DNA from: Dryomyza anilis
Taxonomy: Eukaryota > Arthropoda > Insecta > Diptera > Dryomyzidae
Reading direction: 5' to 3'
NCBI GenBank assembly: GCA_951804985.1
Contig: OX638130.1
Coordinates: 104,110,040-104,174,039 of the forward strand
Length of the DNA: 64,000 bases
Shown here: positions 23,218 through 36,800 of the stretch, piece by piece
How positions within the stretch are numbered: position 1 is the stretch's first letter
How the letters are laid out: each line of letters begins with the position of its first letter
Notes under the pieces: generated by a model
What the model was told of the DNA's origin: nothing
The model's input: only the letters and a program-made list of their open reading frames with translations
The model's database searches: none
Translations under genes and position numbers: made by a program

Positions 23218-23452
23218 GCGTCGGTGGCTCGTTTGGTTAGTGCGTTGGACTACGAGTCAAAAAGTCGCAGGTGCAGTGTACTACTAGCCAAAGGTTTCGG
23301 GTTCAATCCCTTTGATTGTCAACATCTTTTTCATAGAAAACATTTTTCTATGCGACGCTACATCTAGAAAGTCAATGCAAACCAACGAGAGAGTGGATTC
23401 TGTAGGTCCCGCCACTTTCAGTACAAATATAACACGCACAGCTCAAATTGTC
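23218..23452 (+). mobile_element. tRNA-derived SINE, copy 1
   Basis: The head has a pol III box A-like stretch (TGGCTCGTTTGGTTAGTGCG) and box B-like GGTTTCGGGTTCAATCC, giving tRNA-like spacing. The body shares 'catagaaaacatttttctat', 'taggtcccgccactttcagtacaaatataacacgcacagctcaaat' wording with the copy at 52906-53218. It ends abruptly against the rosa-like element at about 23453, which lacks its own 5' end, so the junction is secondary. Confidence 0.8.
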
Positions 23453-23453
23453 T

Positions 23454-23938
23454 CAAATTTCTTGCCGCACTTTTGACATTTCTCTTCAGTAAGGTTTGCC
23501 ATTTCATGATGGGAGGATATACGAGCCAACAACGAGTCGAAATTATTAAAATTTACTACCGAAATTCGGAGTCACGAAATGATCCAGTCGATTGGCCGCC
23601 TCGGTCGTGCGATTTGACGCCGTTAGACTATTTCCTGTGGGGCTACGTCAAGTCTATGGTCTATGCCAACAAGCCAGCGACGATTGATGAACTTCGTACG
23701 AATATCGAACGTGAAATTGCAGCAGTATCGGCCGATTTATGCTTGAAAACTGTCGAAAATTGGGTTCAGCGTCTGGAGTTCTGCAAGCGTGCCCGTGGTG
23801 GCCAGGCAAAAGAAATCGAGTTCCATACATAATGGCATCGAACGTACTTTTACAGGAATAAAGAATTTCATTGATATCCAAAACCGTTTTTGTTTTATCT
23901 AAAAAAACTTTTGTAGCGGCTCTTATTGAAAAACCCTT
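23454..23938 (+). mobile_element. Internally deleted rosa-like transposon with transposase ends
   Basis: Contains the 5' arm of the fold-back MITEs followed by a real transposase start: an open frame from ATG at 23506 begins '[20 protein letters not shown]'. After 'NSES' it jumps to 'WPPRSCDLTPLDYFLWGYVK', the block with the third catalytic acid, and ends 'GGQAKEIEFHT' at 23832. The middle of the enzyme, including the first two acidic residues, is missing, so it is inactive. The 3' terminus ('acttttgtagcggctcttattgaaaaaccct') abuts TA at 23939. It resembles the rosa group of Tc1/mariner elements. This copy shows what the MITEs derive from. Confidence 0.85.
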
Positions 23939-23940
23939 TA

Positions 23941-24880
23941 GTCGTGCCGTAGCCAAAATATTCGTATCCATATAACTTCATGTTTTTTAATGTTGACAAG
24001 TGTAGCAATGTCGTTGTCGCATCGAATGTGTTTAAAGCATGAGTTTTTAATATGCCAAAATAAAATAATTTATATTTGAGCTCACTTTTAATACATAGAA
24101 TGTTTTTCACATGATGAAATCATGTTGAGCGCATATTAAATGTAATTGACGATATTTTAAATTTCAGTATAATGAACTCATGACATGATTTCACATATTT
24201 ATCATGATAACATATTTTATGAATTCATTTTATGAAATTCATGAAAGTATTTGGGTGTATCGAATAAAAATCGTGATTCCCAAAGCTTTTTGGTTTCACT
24301 ACAAATGAAATAAAACTCAAAGATTTGTAGTATCAAATATATGAATTATTGATTAATTTATTTTTAGTTTTTTTGTTTGTAAAATATGTATTTACAAAAG
24401 AATTTTATGTCGGCTATCGTATAACTACGTGTTGCTAGAAAACAAATTGACCGATTTTCTTCACTAATACAGTTTTTTTTTTTGTAGAAAAGCAGAATTT
24501 ACGAAAATAAAATTAAAACAAAAAAAGTTTATATATATTTTTTTGCTGTATATATGAATTTAAATTACATAAGCTATTGCAAATACTTTATATTTGTACA
24601 AAATACTCGAACATTTGTTATGAATTGTCACGTTAGGATTGTACAGCATATGAAAAATAAGGAGGGGGGCGCGAATAAAAACAAAAAATTTTAAAACTTA
24701 AGCTTATTTAAAAAAAAAAAATACAACAAAAAAAGAAAACTTGTTAATATTTGAATATAATACGACGTTAAAGTAATTCTTTTTTGTTTGCTTTTGTTTT
24801 TGCGTGTAAATAAAACTATGTAATAATTTTGTTATGCTGGTTGCTACTGCCGCTTTCGCTGTATGCTGCTGCTCCGTCAT
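23941..24880. other. 3' flank and probable 3' UTR of Clic
   Basis: No gene is seen. The stretch downstream of the Clic stop (to the left on the plus strand) is AT-rich. A TTTATT (AATAAA on the minus strand) occurs at 24357-24362 and could end the Clic transcript. A G-rich spot 'ggaggggggcgcg' lies at 24661. Confidence 0.4.
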
Positions 24881-27800
24881 TTATTCGGAAATGTCGATAG
24901 GAATGGACGTTGTAAAGGTCGGTGTCTCAAGTTCCTCGTGCTTCTTCATTTTAAGCATCTAAAAATAAAAGCAATAGATTGAAATTTATTTGCAATTTAA
25001 AAATAGAGATAGATATTTTGTGTTTCAAACCTGTTGCAACTTGTAGTGATTAATGATGTCCTGATCGGCTGGACACGATTGTGTGAAGGCATCCAATTGA
25101 TACATGTGATACATGTAACGCCACAGCGCAGTTAGATGCGTCTACAATGAGATTTTAATAAAAAATTCGAAATCATTTGCAAATGAATGACACTGATTCG
25201 TTTTTACATTGAACGTAAAGACGCAAAAAAGAGTTTCATAAAATTAATATCGATATTTGTGGTAAAAGCAAGCAGTAACTGAAATTTAAATTGTACAAAA
25301 CCGCGTAACCATTTAGTAATGTATGTTTTATTTAAAATGCAACATGTTGCAGTACAGATAAATTTGTATTTTGTATTACAGTGAATTTTCGAAAATAATT
25401 AACGGGAAATAATTTCATTCATAGCTCGCTTTAAATTTTGTGGAATCAATGGAATCCAGTAATATAAAGGATTTTTCAATAAGAGCGCTACAAAAGTTTT
25501 TTTTCAAGGGGTTTTCAACAGGGACGCTACAAAAGTAGAGCGACAGGGACAGCAAACGACGCCATATTTCTTGCCGCTCTTTTGACATTTCTCTTCAGTA
25601 AGGTTTGCCATTTCATGATAGATAGATATACGAGCCAACAACGAGTCGAAATTAATAAAAATTACTACCGAAATTCGAATTCGTAAATTGAATTTTGACA
25701 AGTATTCCATTACAATTTTTAAAAACGTAAAGAAAAATCTATTATGCTTTCTCAAAATTTCGATTCGATCCAGCCACTCGTTCGATCACGGAATTTTATT
25801 CGATACGATTGCTTACTCGATAACGACTGCCGCGATTCGGCCTCAGATGTTTATTGAAGTTTTTTTTTTTTTTTAATTGTGTGAATTTATTTTTAATACT
25901 TTTTTAACACCTTTGGTACTCAAAGTTCCGGGCGTGACAGATTTTAATTAGCAGTTAAAAATGTTCTTGAATCACAAGGAAATCGAAGTTTATATTTTTG
26001 AAAATTCCGAGCAAATTCAGCTTTAGAAAAAGAGGATTCAACTCTTTAAAAATTGTTACTAGTTTAATATGATAATAATTGTCTTTTTGGTTTCGTACCT
26101 GAGAATGGACACCCATATCCAAAAATCAAAATTCGTCCCTTTTAATTTCAATGTTTTTTTTAAGCTTTACAAATATGAATTAAGGTTGTCTGATAAAACA
26201 GAAAATAATATGTGATTTGGTCAGAACTGATTGGACCTTGTTAGTGCGGCTTTAGACCTGGCAAGTCCACCATAGATCAAATTTTTCACATTTCGCTAAA
26301 TCCTGGAAAAGGCCAATGAGAGGCACCCAACATATTTTCGTCGACTGCAAAGTTGTTTTCGACAGACCGGTAAGGAGTCACCATCATGTCTGATTGAGTT
26401 CGGAGAACCGGCGAGGCTCATCAATCAGACTTTGCAAAATGACTCTGAGCAAGACTTGTTGCTCAGTGAGAATAGAAAAATACTTTCCGAATATCGATCG
26501 AACGAGGTTTCAGACAGGGTGATTCACTTTCGTTCAACTTTTTGTTTACTATTTATAACAAAAGTATCAGACTCCTCGCATATATTGATATCATTAGCAG
26601 AAACACACGAGCAGTCATCATAGCATTTTTCAGATTTAAGAAATAGTTGAGAAGGCGTAAAGAACTTCGTTTAGCTATGACCCAGCATAAGCACCAAGTT
26701 TAATGTAGTCTTGATTAACGTGTAGAGCGACAGGGACAGCAAACGACGCCATATTTCTTGCCGCTCTTTTGACATTTCTCTTCAGTAAGGTTTGCCATTT
26801 CATGATGGAAAGATATACGAGCCAACAACGAGTCGAAATTATTAAAATTTACAACCGGAATTCGAATTCGTATATCTTTCCATAATGAAATGGCAAACTT
26901 TAATGAAGAGAAATGTCAAAAGAGCGGCAAGAAATATGGCGTCGTTTGCTGTCCCTGTCGCTCTACTTTTGTAGCGTACCTGTTGAAAATCCCTTTATTT
27001 CCCGGTGACAACGATATCGGCTACAATTCGTTTGAATATCGGTTGAATATCATGTGACTACAATTTTTGATTCATGTATCAAACGAAACGTTGAGTACGC
27101 TCGTTTTGAGATTTTTTTTGTTGCCAGCTTATAAATCATACGACAAAGTAAAAAAAAAATAAAATTTTTGTTTATGAAAAATAGTTGGAAAAACAAAAAT
27201 TTTGAACAAACGTTCGATTCAAAGAGCGAAACGAACGAAACGTTTGAAATACGTTATACAAATTTTAGACGAAGGCGACTGGAAACGAATCGTTGTCACA
27301 CGATATTAAAAAGATACATGATTTGGGGGTAACACTTGCAAACAGCTGCCACTTTATGCTCAGTAGACCACTTAAAAATATAAATTGCGCTGTACTGAAG
27401 TCGTGGTCTTGTCCAACTTTCGTTGCTTCTGCAAAATATCGTAATCTAGCGGCTAATATTATTAATGTGGCAAATTGCAATATGCGTCTTTAATTCTGTC
27501 AAAAATTTGGTAACACAGCTAGCGAATTTGCTTTGTAAAATTTCTGAAATCTTAACGAATAAGAAAGGGACAGTTTTTCATTGAGAGTTCAACCGTAATA
27601 AACCACAGTTATTGTTTGTTTTAGCGCATAGTAGAATTTACTGCGAACTATAAACATCGTTTAAACTAAGTTTAAGCAACCAAAGTTGAAGGATTAAACT
27701 TCGTTTAAACTCTTTGCATTTTTGACATTATTTTCTCAAAGCATTCTAGTTTCAAACCGCTGCTTTAAATTGAAAATTAGTCCACAAAAATTTTTGAATT

Positions 27801-30800
27801 CTCAACAACGAACTTGGCACAGTTTAGTAAAAGTTGAATTTAAATATCTGGTTTATAGTTTGTTTTAACGCATTACATATATAAAATTTAATTTCGCGAA
27901 TATATTGCGAATTCAATTTACACCGAACTTCATGATTGAGATGACTAAAAATGTCAGCATAGTTTTTAGAAATGTAATTCTACAAATTAGCAGTACAATA
28001 AATGGTTTTGTTTGTGAAACACGGTGCCATTGTATGTATTTCGAGTTTCGATCACTTTTTTTAATATAGAATAATAAAAAGAATACTTACCGGTATCTCA
28101 AAGTCCACAAAATATTTGCCCGCAACGCGTATATGCTGCAAACGCGGCATCAGCTCACAATCGAAACAGCACATGGTGTCGCCGGTGAGGAAACGCGTAT
28201 TGCGTTTAGCCAAATGATCGTTGATCTTGCTCAAGTGCGTCAGCAAAGAGTTATTTTTTGATTCGTCCTTTTTAACCAGCATCAACTTTAATTTTGAGTA
28301 CAAATTCTCAATGAGTGTGGCGACATCTTTGTCCTGTTTTCAAAGAAAACCAAATATATTAATTATAAATTTGCTTTAAAACAATTATAGTGCTATATTC
28401 TGGAAATTGCTCGAATTCTGATCGAATTACATATCAAATTTTTAAACCAACGGTTTTAAATTCAATGTTACAATACATAAAACTGTATTCCAACCGAATT
28501 CAAATCGTTCAAATCAGAACAAAAGGATTTATTTCATTTGAAAAATAAATTTTTATACTGTGACATCGAATTCGAAAACGTTTCTCTACAAATTTTATAG
28601 GAAATCGGAAATGGAATTCGACCGAAAGCTGGAACAAGGTCCATAATATCGTTTAAGCGATAACACAGAGCAAAGAGAACTTTAAACAATGTCATTTTAT
28701 TGATTTAAAAAGCAATAAGGTGGTGAATTTCTAAAATTCAAAAGCCGCATGAAAGTTTAACAATATTAGACACAGCTAATTTAAGTTTTTAAATCATATC
28801 TCGCAAAACAATTAATGAAATTTTTTTGTTATATGAGAAACAATGATATTTGGATGGAAACACTTTACCTGCACAAATAAATTATATCCGCCAGGGATAC
28901 TTTTCATAATGTGACGCTCGATTTTATCATTCTCCAGTATGGCCAAACCATTGTCTATCAAAATTGGTGGATGTGTAGCCTCAAAGTTCGTGCGAAAATC
29001 TGGCGGTGGCTTTTGCATATCCACAGTGGTAACCTGAATAGTTTATTGACAGCAATTAATCAAGTTATTGGACAATAATTGCTTTGCAACTTACCTTCAG
29101 ACTAATGGTCTTGAGTTCGGCCAACAGGTACAAATCCATAAAGTACTCCTGACAGAAGAGGCAGGCGCCCTTGCGCCGTCCATCGATAGTGGAAGCCTAT
29201 AATTTAACAAAGCGCGTGTAAAATACTGTAAGTGACTTGGCCATTGTATAGGCAGCATAAAGTGCGTAAGTGCGTTAAATTTTAAGTGCGTTAAATTTTA
29301 AGTGCGTAAAACATAAAAAAACAGTGCAAATTATATTAAGCCGCTGTGAATTAAAAACAAAATTCGAGTGACTACAATCGTAGGATTGCAATTTATTGTC
29401 TTGGTTGCGTTAAGTTCAATTGACATTTCTTTGTATGTATAGTGTGTATTATATATATATAGTATTTTTTATATAAGAATAGTTTCGACTAATTTTAATT
29501 TTAAATATATAATAATATATTATTCAAATAAATGATTTAGTAGTGTTTGTTCAAATAGTTTATGATCTTCAGCTGCAAATTCGTCTTTAATTTCGGTTGT
29601 TTCAGGATTTATGTTTTCACAATTATCATCAAAATCTTCTTTTTCAATAGTAACATCATCAACATCATCGTCATCATCATCTTTATTATATTTGGCATCA
29701 TTAAATGTGCTATTCGTATCATTATCGCAGGCATTGATAACTTTAACGCTGTCATTGTCAAAAAAGTCCAACGACGTGTCGTCGCCATCCTCTTTGGCGT
29801 CCGACAGCTTATTACGTTTAATAAAGCGCCACAATGAGGTCAACGGCACCGCATAAAATTCGGCTGCAAAACGCACAGACATCCCATTCACGCGATAACC
29901 ACGATAGGCCTGCATAAGACGTTCCTGCAAGTCACCATTATCGTGCACGTTGCCATTTTTGTCCTTCTTCAGATGTAAAATTTCCTCCGCCAATTTGCCA
30001 TGTTTCTTCAGACGCATCTTATGCTGATGCACCGTTGATTTGGCTATATTGAGCGAACGCGATATCTCCGAAAGCGAATCGCCCGCCGTCAGACGTCGCT
30101 GTATAATATCAGACGTTTCTTTGTTTGTTTTACGTGGTTTATGTTTTGGATGTTTTGAGACACGTGCCCATATTGTAGATTTAACCACTTGGTATTTTTT
30201 TGCAGCCTGTCCCAAGCTCATGCCATCATGCAATACCGCGGAGACTGCCATTTGCATGGCCTCTGAATCTTTTCTACCCTTGACACCGCCAATACAATCG
30301 GGACATACTGTTGTTGTTGTTGTTGCTGTTGCACTGAGATCATTATTTAAATTCAAATCCAATTCGTTTTCGATATCATCAAAGAGACCCTCGCATGCCT
30401 CGGCGACGACAGTGGCAAAGTCCATTTCCGTAGACTGTGGCTCCGGCAGCTCCTCTACCGACACTACCGGTAATTGTGTCGCAGTTGTCGGTAAATTTGG
30501 TAATAACGTCGACACTGGCGGCAATTGTGACGTTACCTTTGCTAATTGTGCCGATGCTTTTGCCAATTGTGACACCGTTGTAATCGGCTCTTCAGTCTTT
30601 GATACATGATAGGATGAGACATTGTCTTCTATACCACTTATTATACTAATATTATTATTGTTCTGCACTGCTGCTGGCACAACACAGTTTAATGCTGTAT
30701 GATTATAATTTTGCAGCACCGCATAATTATTGCCGTCTTGCTCTGCTGTTGATATTTCTGTTTCAGTTAGGTTTTTCTTATGTTCTAATGGTGTTGTAAA

Positions 30801-33800
30801 TAATTTAAGTTTGTTTAATTCTTCTTTTTCATATGCTAAATATAAACTCTTCATAGCATTTATATTGATATGCATAACATTTGGTTCGATATGCTGTGTT
30901 GATGTCAAATGTGCATCAGAAACTGTTGCATGTTGATGATTTGCATCCACGTGCTGTTTCTTATTTAAAATAAATTCTTCCTGGAATGGTGCAGAGTATA
31001 ATAAACGAATAATACATTAGGCAGGACAATCATCGGCTGTGCAAGCATACGTTATTAAATAATCAAAAACACTACTTTATTCAAATAAATAAATTACACA
31101 ACACGCTCGTAAAGTCTGTCGGTGACGTCTGACAACAACAAACGCATTCAAAAATAATAAAAGAGTTGCAATAATATAAAAATCAAATAATCATTAAATT
31201 AATATTTATAAACAATTCCAAATATAAGTATTTCCGTTCAGAATTTATTACAAAAAAAAAAAGAACAACGAGAAGAAATAAAACACAAGTTTAACAATAT
31301 TCTCTTCATGTAAATTGAAATACAAAGAGATAGATGATTGAAATTGGCTGAGTTATATTTCCCACAAAATAGGCCAGACACTCAATAGTTTCTTTGGTCC
31401 GCAGGTGAATCAATAGAAGATGCATTATTGTAGATATGTCGCACGTTATTTTATTAAAATCCAAAAACCCCATTGACAATGTTAAAAATTGTGTAGAAAA
31501 TATATAGAACCAGAGTGAGGCATGTTTAACAACGATTTTACAAACCATTGCAATTCTTTCGTTTTATAAAATATTGTGATTGTTTCAACGAAGATTAAAT
31601 TGAATTGATATGCACAGAATGTCTTCGCTATACAGCAGTCACATATTGACGAAGAAAAAAATCAAATCGTATGTTACATTTGGGTCTTGAGTGTGGAAAT
31701 TGGACAAATATTTGTGACAAATGTTGCTGTTATCCGCAATGGAATGGTTTAGAGTCTGGAGTAGAGATGGGCGCGTGCCTGTTTGTGATGGCACGGACAT
31801 GCCGATAAGTGACACACACGATAAAGCACGAGATTTAAAAAGACACGAAGAAAAACACGCAAAGAACCGGAATCAAACCCGTTATTAAAAAATGTATGGA
31901 ACCGGATTTGAAACCCATTTAATTTTTTGGTCGGAACCTGAATCTGAACCACAATTTTAAAAATCTTGGAACCCGAACCGGAACCGATATTCCAATGGGT
32001 TTTAGTCTCTGTAATTAATAATTCAAAAATTAAGTTTGATACTGTTTTATTCTATTAAATCAATAAGTAAAACAACAGATTTTTAAGAAAAGGTTAAATT
32101 ACCACTAAATTTTTATTTTCTAAAGTTTTTTTTTTTAAATTGGGCTAGAAATTGTAAAAAAATCTTTAATTTGCGCGTGCCTGATTTTGGCGACACGGGC
32201 ACAACAGCAACTATCACGCACGGAGATTTGCAGGCACGAATTCAGATTTTCGGGCGTGATACGAAAAAACCACGGCACGTGCCCATCTCTAGTCTGGAGC
32301 AATGATTAGTACTCAAGTTCATACAAAATTAAGAAAATGAATAGAACGATACCCAGCAAAACTTCCAAAGTGATAACCTGTGGTTCCAACATAGCACCAT
32401 CTATCACAACTCGAATAAAACTCTATTTTCATAGATTAAAAAAAATATTATAGCCTTTATTAATTACAAAACACAACAAAAAAAATATTATCCGCGACCT
32501 TAGTATGATTTTTCGATGGACTTCAGGATTCTAATCACGACCTCATACTTCATATTGCCTAAAGTTTTTTTTTTATTACGTAAAACAACAGTTTGGCAAT
32601 CCTCGTGTTTTTTTTTTACATATTTTTAACTTTAACTTTCAACAGATTTGAGTTTTTAATCTGATTTCTTTTGTATTCTATAGATAAAACATCAATTAAC
32701 ATTTGAAAATAAACCCAATGAAATTCGTATTAATTTGGCCAAAGTTATGACCTGTTAAACGCAAAAAATATATACCTATTATTTATTGCATAACATCCTA
32801 TGATTTTTCATAATTAAAAAATATGTTATATTTTATATCAGACTAGATCTCGTAGGCTATGCTTCCTTATACTTTGTTTTTGCAAATCACGCTTTAAGTC
32901 TTGAGATTAAAGTCAAATTCTCGAATGCGATATAGAAATTTCATATGCACATATCCAGGAAAACATTTTATTTAATTTTAAAAGTATGAAAATTTAGTAG
33001 GTGACTGATTTAACTGGTCATAACTTTGGTCCAATTCAATCTAATTTTATGTGGTTTAATTAAAAATATTAACATGCACAGCTCAAATGGTGAGAGAGCT
33101 CGGCAGAAGTTCTATACAGGACTGTAACGCCAAACTATTATTATTATATATAATTAAAAATATTAGCTGAAGTATTCGAAATGGAATACAGAAAAAATCA
33201 GATAGAAAACTTGATTCTGTAAAAAGGTTAAAATTATGTAGAAAAACAGGAGAATGGCCATTTATTTGTATTACGTAATAATTCAAAAACTTTAGGCAAT
33301 CTGGAAAAAAAACTGAGTATTAGGTAGAGATGGGCATGTGAGCGTGATCACGCGTGATTGTGATTCAATCCTAATTTTGCTCAGGTGATTGTGAGTGAGT
33401 GTGAGTAGACCAAAAAATACCGTGAGTGAGTGAGAGTGCGTGAGTACAATTTTTTTGTGAGTGAATGTGAGTGAGTCGAAAATTTCATAAAATAAAAAAT
33501 ATTACTTTTAATTTTTTGCTATTTTTCTATAACTTGAACTCACAAGGCTTTAGGAACGCGTCTGCCCACTTTTCAGAACTATAATAAATCAAACCCTTGC
33601 AAATCGATCGTCATATACACACCCCTTCTTCAACTCAGAATAAGTTGCAAGGTCTACAATTGATCTAACCCCTGCAAACCGGCCGTACTTAGAATGGGCT
33701 AGTCAATTTTTGTATGGTCATGTCAATATTGTTGGCTTGGTTTCATATGACCGTTCATGGAAATGTACAATAAAAAGTGCGTATTTTAAGGGTTACGATA

Positions 33801-36800
33801 TGTGGCAATATTATGGACCTAACCAAAGGTTCACAATTATAATAATTTTTAGTCCGCGAGAAGTAGCGCGGTAAACTATTTTTTAGATTTAGCCGTTCTA
33901 CTTAAAAAAAAGTATTCAATTCAATTTATAAGTAATTTCCGCGCAATTTTGATTTCTTGTCAAAAACAAGTGAATAAGTCTTAGAAAATTTCATAATAAA
34001 AAAAAATATTATCTAAAAAAAAATATTTCAACGGTGTGCGAAAAGAAGGAGCGTGTTAGGAAGTCACAGCAAAAACAATTGTTTGTTTATTTTATTATAA
34101 ATAAAACGAAACAAAATGAAATGTTGCTGATAGCAAAAAAATGTGGGTACATTTTAAAGATGCATGGGAACAATTAGCACCGATGATGTCATTGTAGTAT
34201 ATAGTACAAATAAAAGGGCCGACAATTTATGTCACATAACTATTTATTTAAAATATAAATATTTTAAAATAAAAATAACTTAAATTTTGAACAAATACTA
34301 TATATAGAAGATTATGCACGACATGTACAAAATACAAAAAATAAAACACTAACGTAATAGTAAAAACTCAATGAATAGTTTTGTCTTGTAGTATTTTCCT
34401 GTTAGAGCCAGCCAAAGACCAAATAACTATAAATCAACTTTTGCTTTTAAATTGCTGTAACGAACAACAAACAGTAACAACAATAATAAAACAAAAACAA
34501 CTTGAATGCGCGCTGCTGCTGCTGCTTGTGCTGCTGATGACTAATGCCAAACGGTTGCGCCGATTGGAATGATGGCTGTGTGTGCGAGTGCGAAATATTA
34601 CATCATAATATATGTACACATTAATAAATGCTGCAGCACTGCAGCAGATGGTATCTTAAAACACAAAAAGTTATAGCTAAAACCAACGTTATACATACAA
34701 ACTACATTGGTCACATGCAATAATTTTCAAAAAAAAAAATGAAAGTGTGTTTACTTTTGCACAGATATTGAGGAACACGAATCGTGTTTTTTTTTCTTAA
34801 ACTACTCACAACGACTTTGGCTAAATAAATAAACTACTAAATGCAAGCTGAACAAATAAATTAATAAATTAAATGAAAGTCAAACTGATTCATGAAGTGT
34901 ACAGCAAATACAGTTCCTAAAGACGTCATAAGTATTATTGTAAGTTTCTTTTACTAAGATATCATAACAATAATCAAAATAAAAACACCGTCTTACAAAA
35001 TTCAACTTTTGGTTGCACACATAGGTAATATCCTATATATTCTAAAAGTACAAGTACGATTTTAAAACGTTTTTATTAGAACGCTTTCTAGGACTAGCTA
35101 GCTTTCCGATGAAGCTAGCACTGGAGGACAATGCGATTTATTGTCTGTCTGTTCGTCAGGGTTCTGTCGCCATGGTTCCACATTTTGAAAAGTGTATGAT
35201 TTTCACATACAAATCTAATAATCACCAAAAAACCAAACAAATTTAAATAAAGAATCAAGATAGATTTAAAAGGTTTATGTTATCTCTTGGATGTGCCCCA
35301 CGTTTTTCGATTTAAATTTTACTCAAAACTTATTCCAAAAACATTTCATAAATCAGCCGTGGCATGTACACATTTTTGAATATGCCGATTCTCTGCGTGA
35401 AACCTGCTGTAGGAAGGCTGGCATTTTTGATGAAATACAAACTACTTGCTATGCCGTGCGTAAATCTGCCAGTAAACTGCGCTTTTGCCAGAAATATGTC
35501 GATATTCTGCCAGTAACCTTTCGTATTTTTTGTCTGGGGTTTGTTATTTAATTTTATAGCTTTAATAAAAATGAAACTAGTTCTCATAGAATGGAATGAA
35601 TTGACAACTCTCTTAACGTCCCAAAGAAAATGAATTTATCTTTAATTTATCTTAATAACTATGATCGATAATCTGAAAAAATAATGTAATCTTATTGCGC
35701 TGGCCTTTAAAGTTACAATTCATTAACGATAATACGATATTATATCTCAATAATAGACAAAATAAGATGCACTCGTCCGTGTGACTGACTTTTTGGATTT
35801 TGTAAAACGCAAAACATCTGACGGTTAGTTAGCGCCAACGTAAGCAAATAATGTGTATTTTATAATATTGAAACGCATGAAGATTGTGCCAAATTCGACG
35901 ATAGGTTTTTGAGGTTTTTAAATGCACCTAAAAAGGTCACAGAACAATAAAAAACATATTTTTTAAAAATACCACACATTTATTTTCTTCAAAAAAAAAA
36001 AAAAAAAAAAACAAATATGATGAAATTTACACAAATATTTGACATTTTTTACCAAAAATATGTGATTTGATTCCCAACATTTCTAAAATCTACTCCATTT
36101 GCATTGGCGAAAAGTGTGAACACTGGTGAGCAGCTGTTGAGGTCGCTGAATGAAATCATTGAAAAATTTAATAATTTTGATTTTTTTTTTGTTTTAAAGG
36201 GTTTTTCAACAGGGACGCTACAAAATTAGAGCGACAGGGACAGCAAACGACGCCATATTTCTTGCCGCTTTTTTGACATTTCTCTTCAGTAAGGTTTGTC
36301 ATTTCATGATGGAAAGATATTCGAATTTCGATATTAAATTTTAATAATTTCGACTCGTTGTTGGCTCGTATATCTTTCCATCATGAAATGGCAAACCTTA
36401 CTGAAGAGAAATGTCAAAAGAGAGGCAAGAAATATGGCGTCGTTTGCTGTCCCTGTCGCTCTACTTTTGTAGCGTCCCTGTTGAAAAACCCATGAACAAA
36501 ACTTTTGTAGCGCTCTTATTGAAAAACCCTATATATCAAATTTGGATTTTGGTAACGATCATGCTTCGACATTTACAGCAGTTTCATAGAACGTAAGAGC
36601 GAACGGACGGAATGCATGAAGATATGAAATACAACTTTTCAGAAGATATGAGAGCACGCAATTTGTCAATCACATAGGGGTGTTCCAGTTACTCTATATC
36701 AGTCTTAAAATATTTGCTGAAGTGAACTACCCTGTGTAATAAAACCACCCAAGTTTGAAACGTGATGATATAAATAATACTTCATATTTTTGAATATTTT

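Noticed and set aside
23218..23310. Possible tRNA gene
   Set aside because: Box A and B are present, but the cloverleaf is poor and the body matches two other SINE copies, so it is the tRNA-like head of a SINE.
30040..30609. 189-codon plus-strand open frame
   Set aside because: It is antisense to the triple helix-turn-helix gene, which has the conserved-looking domains.
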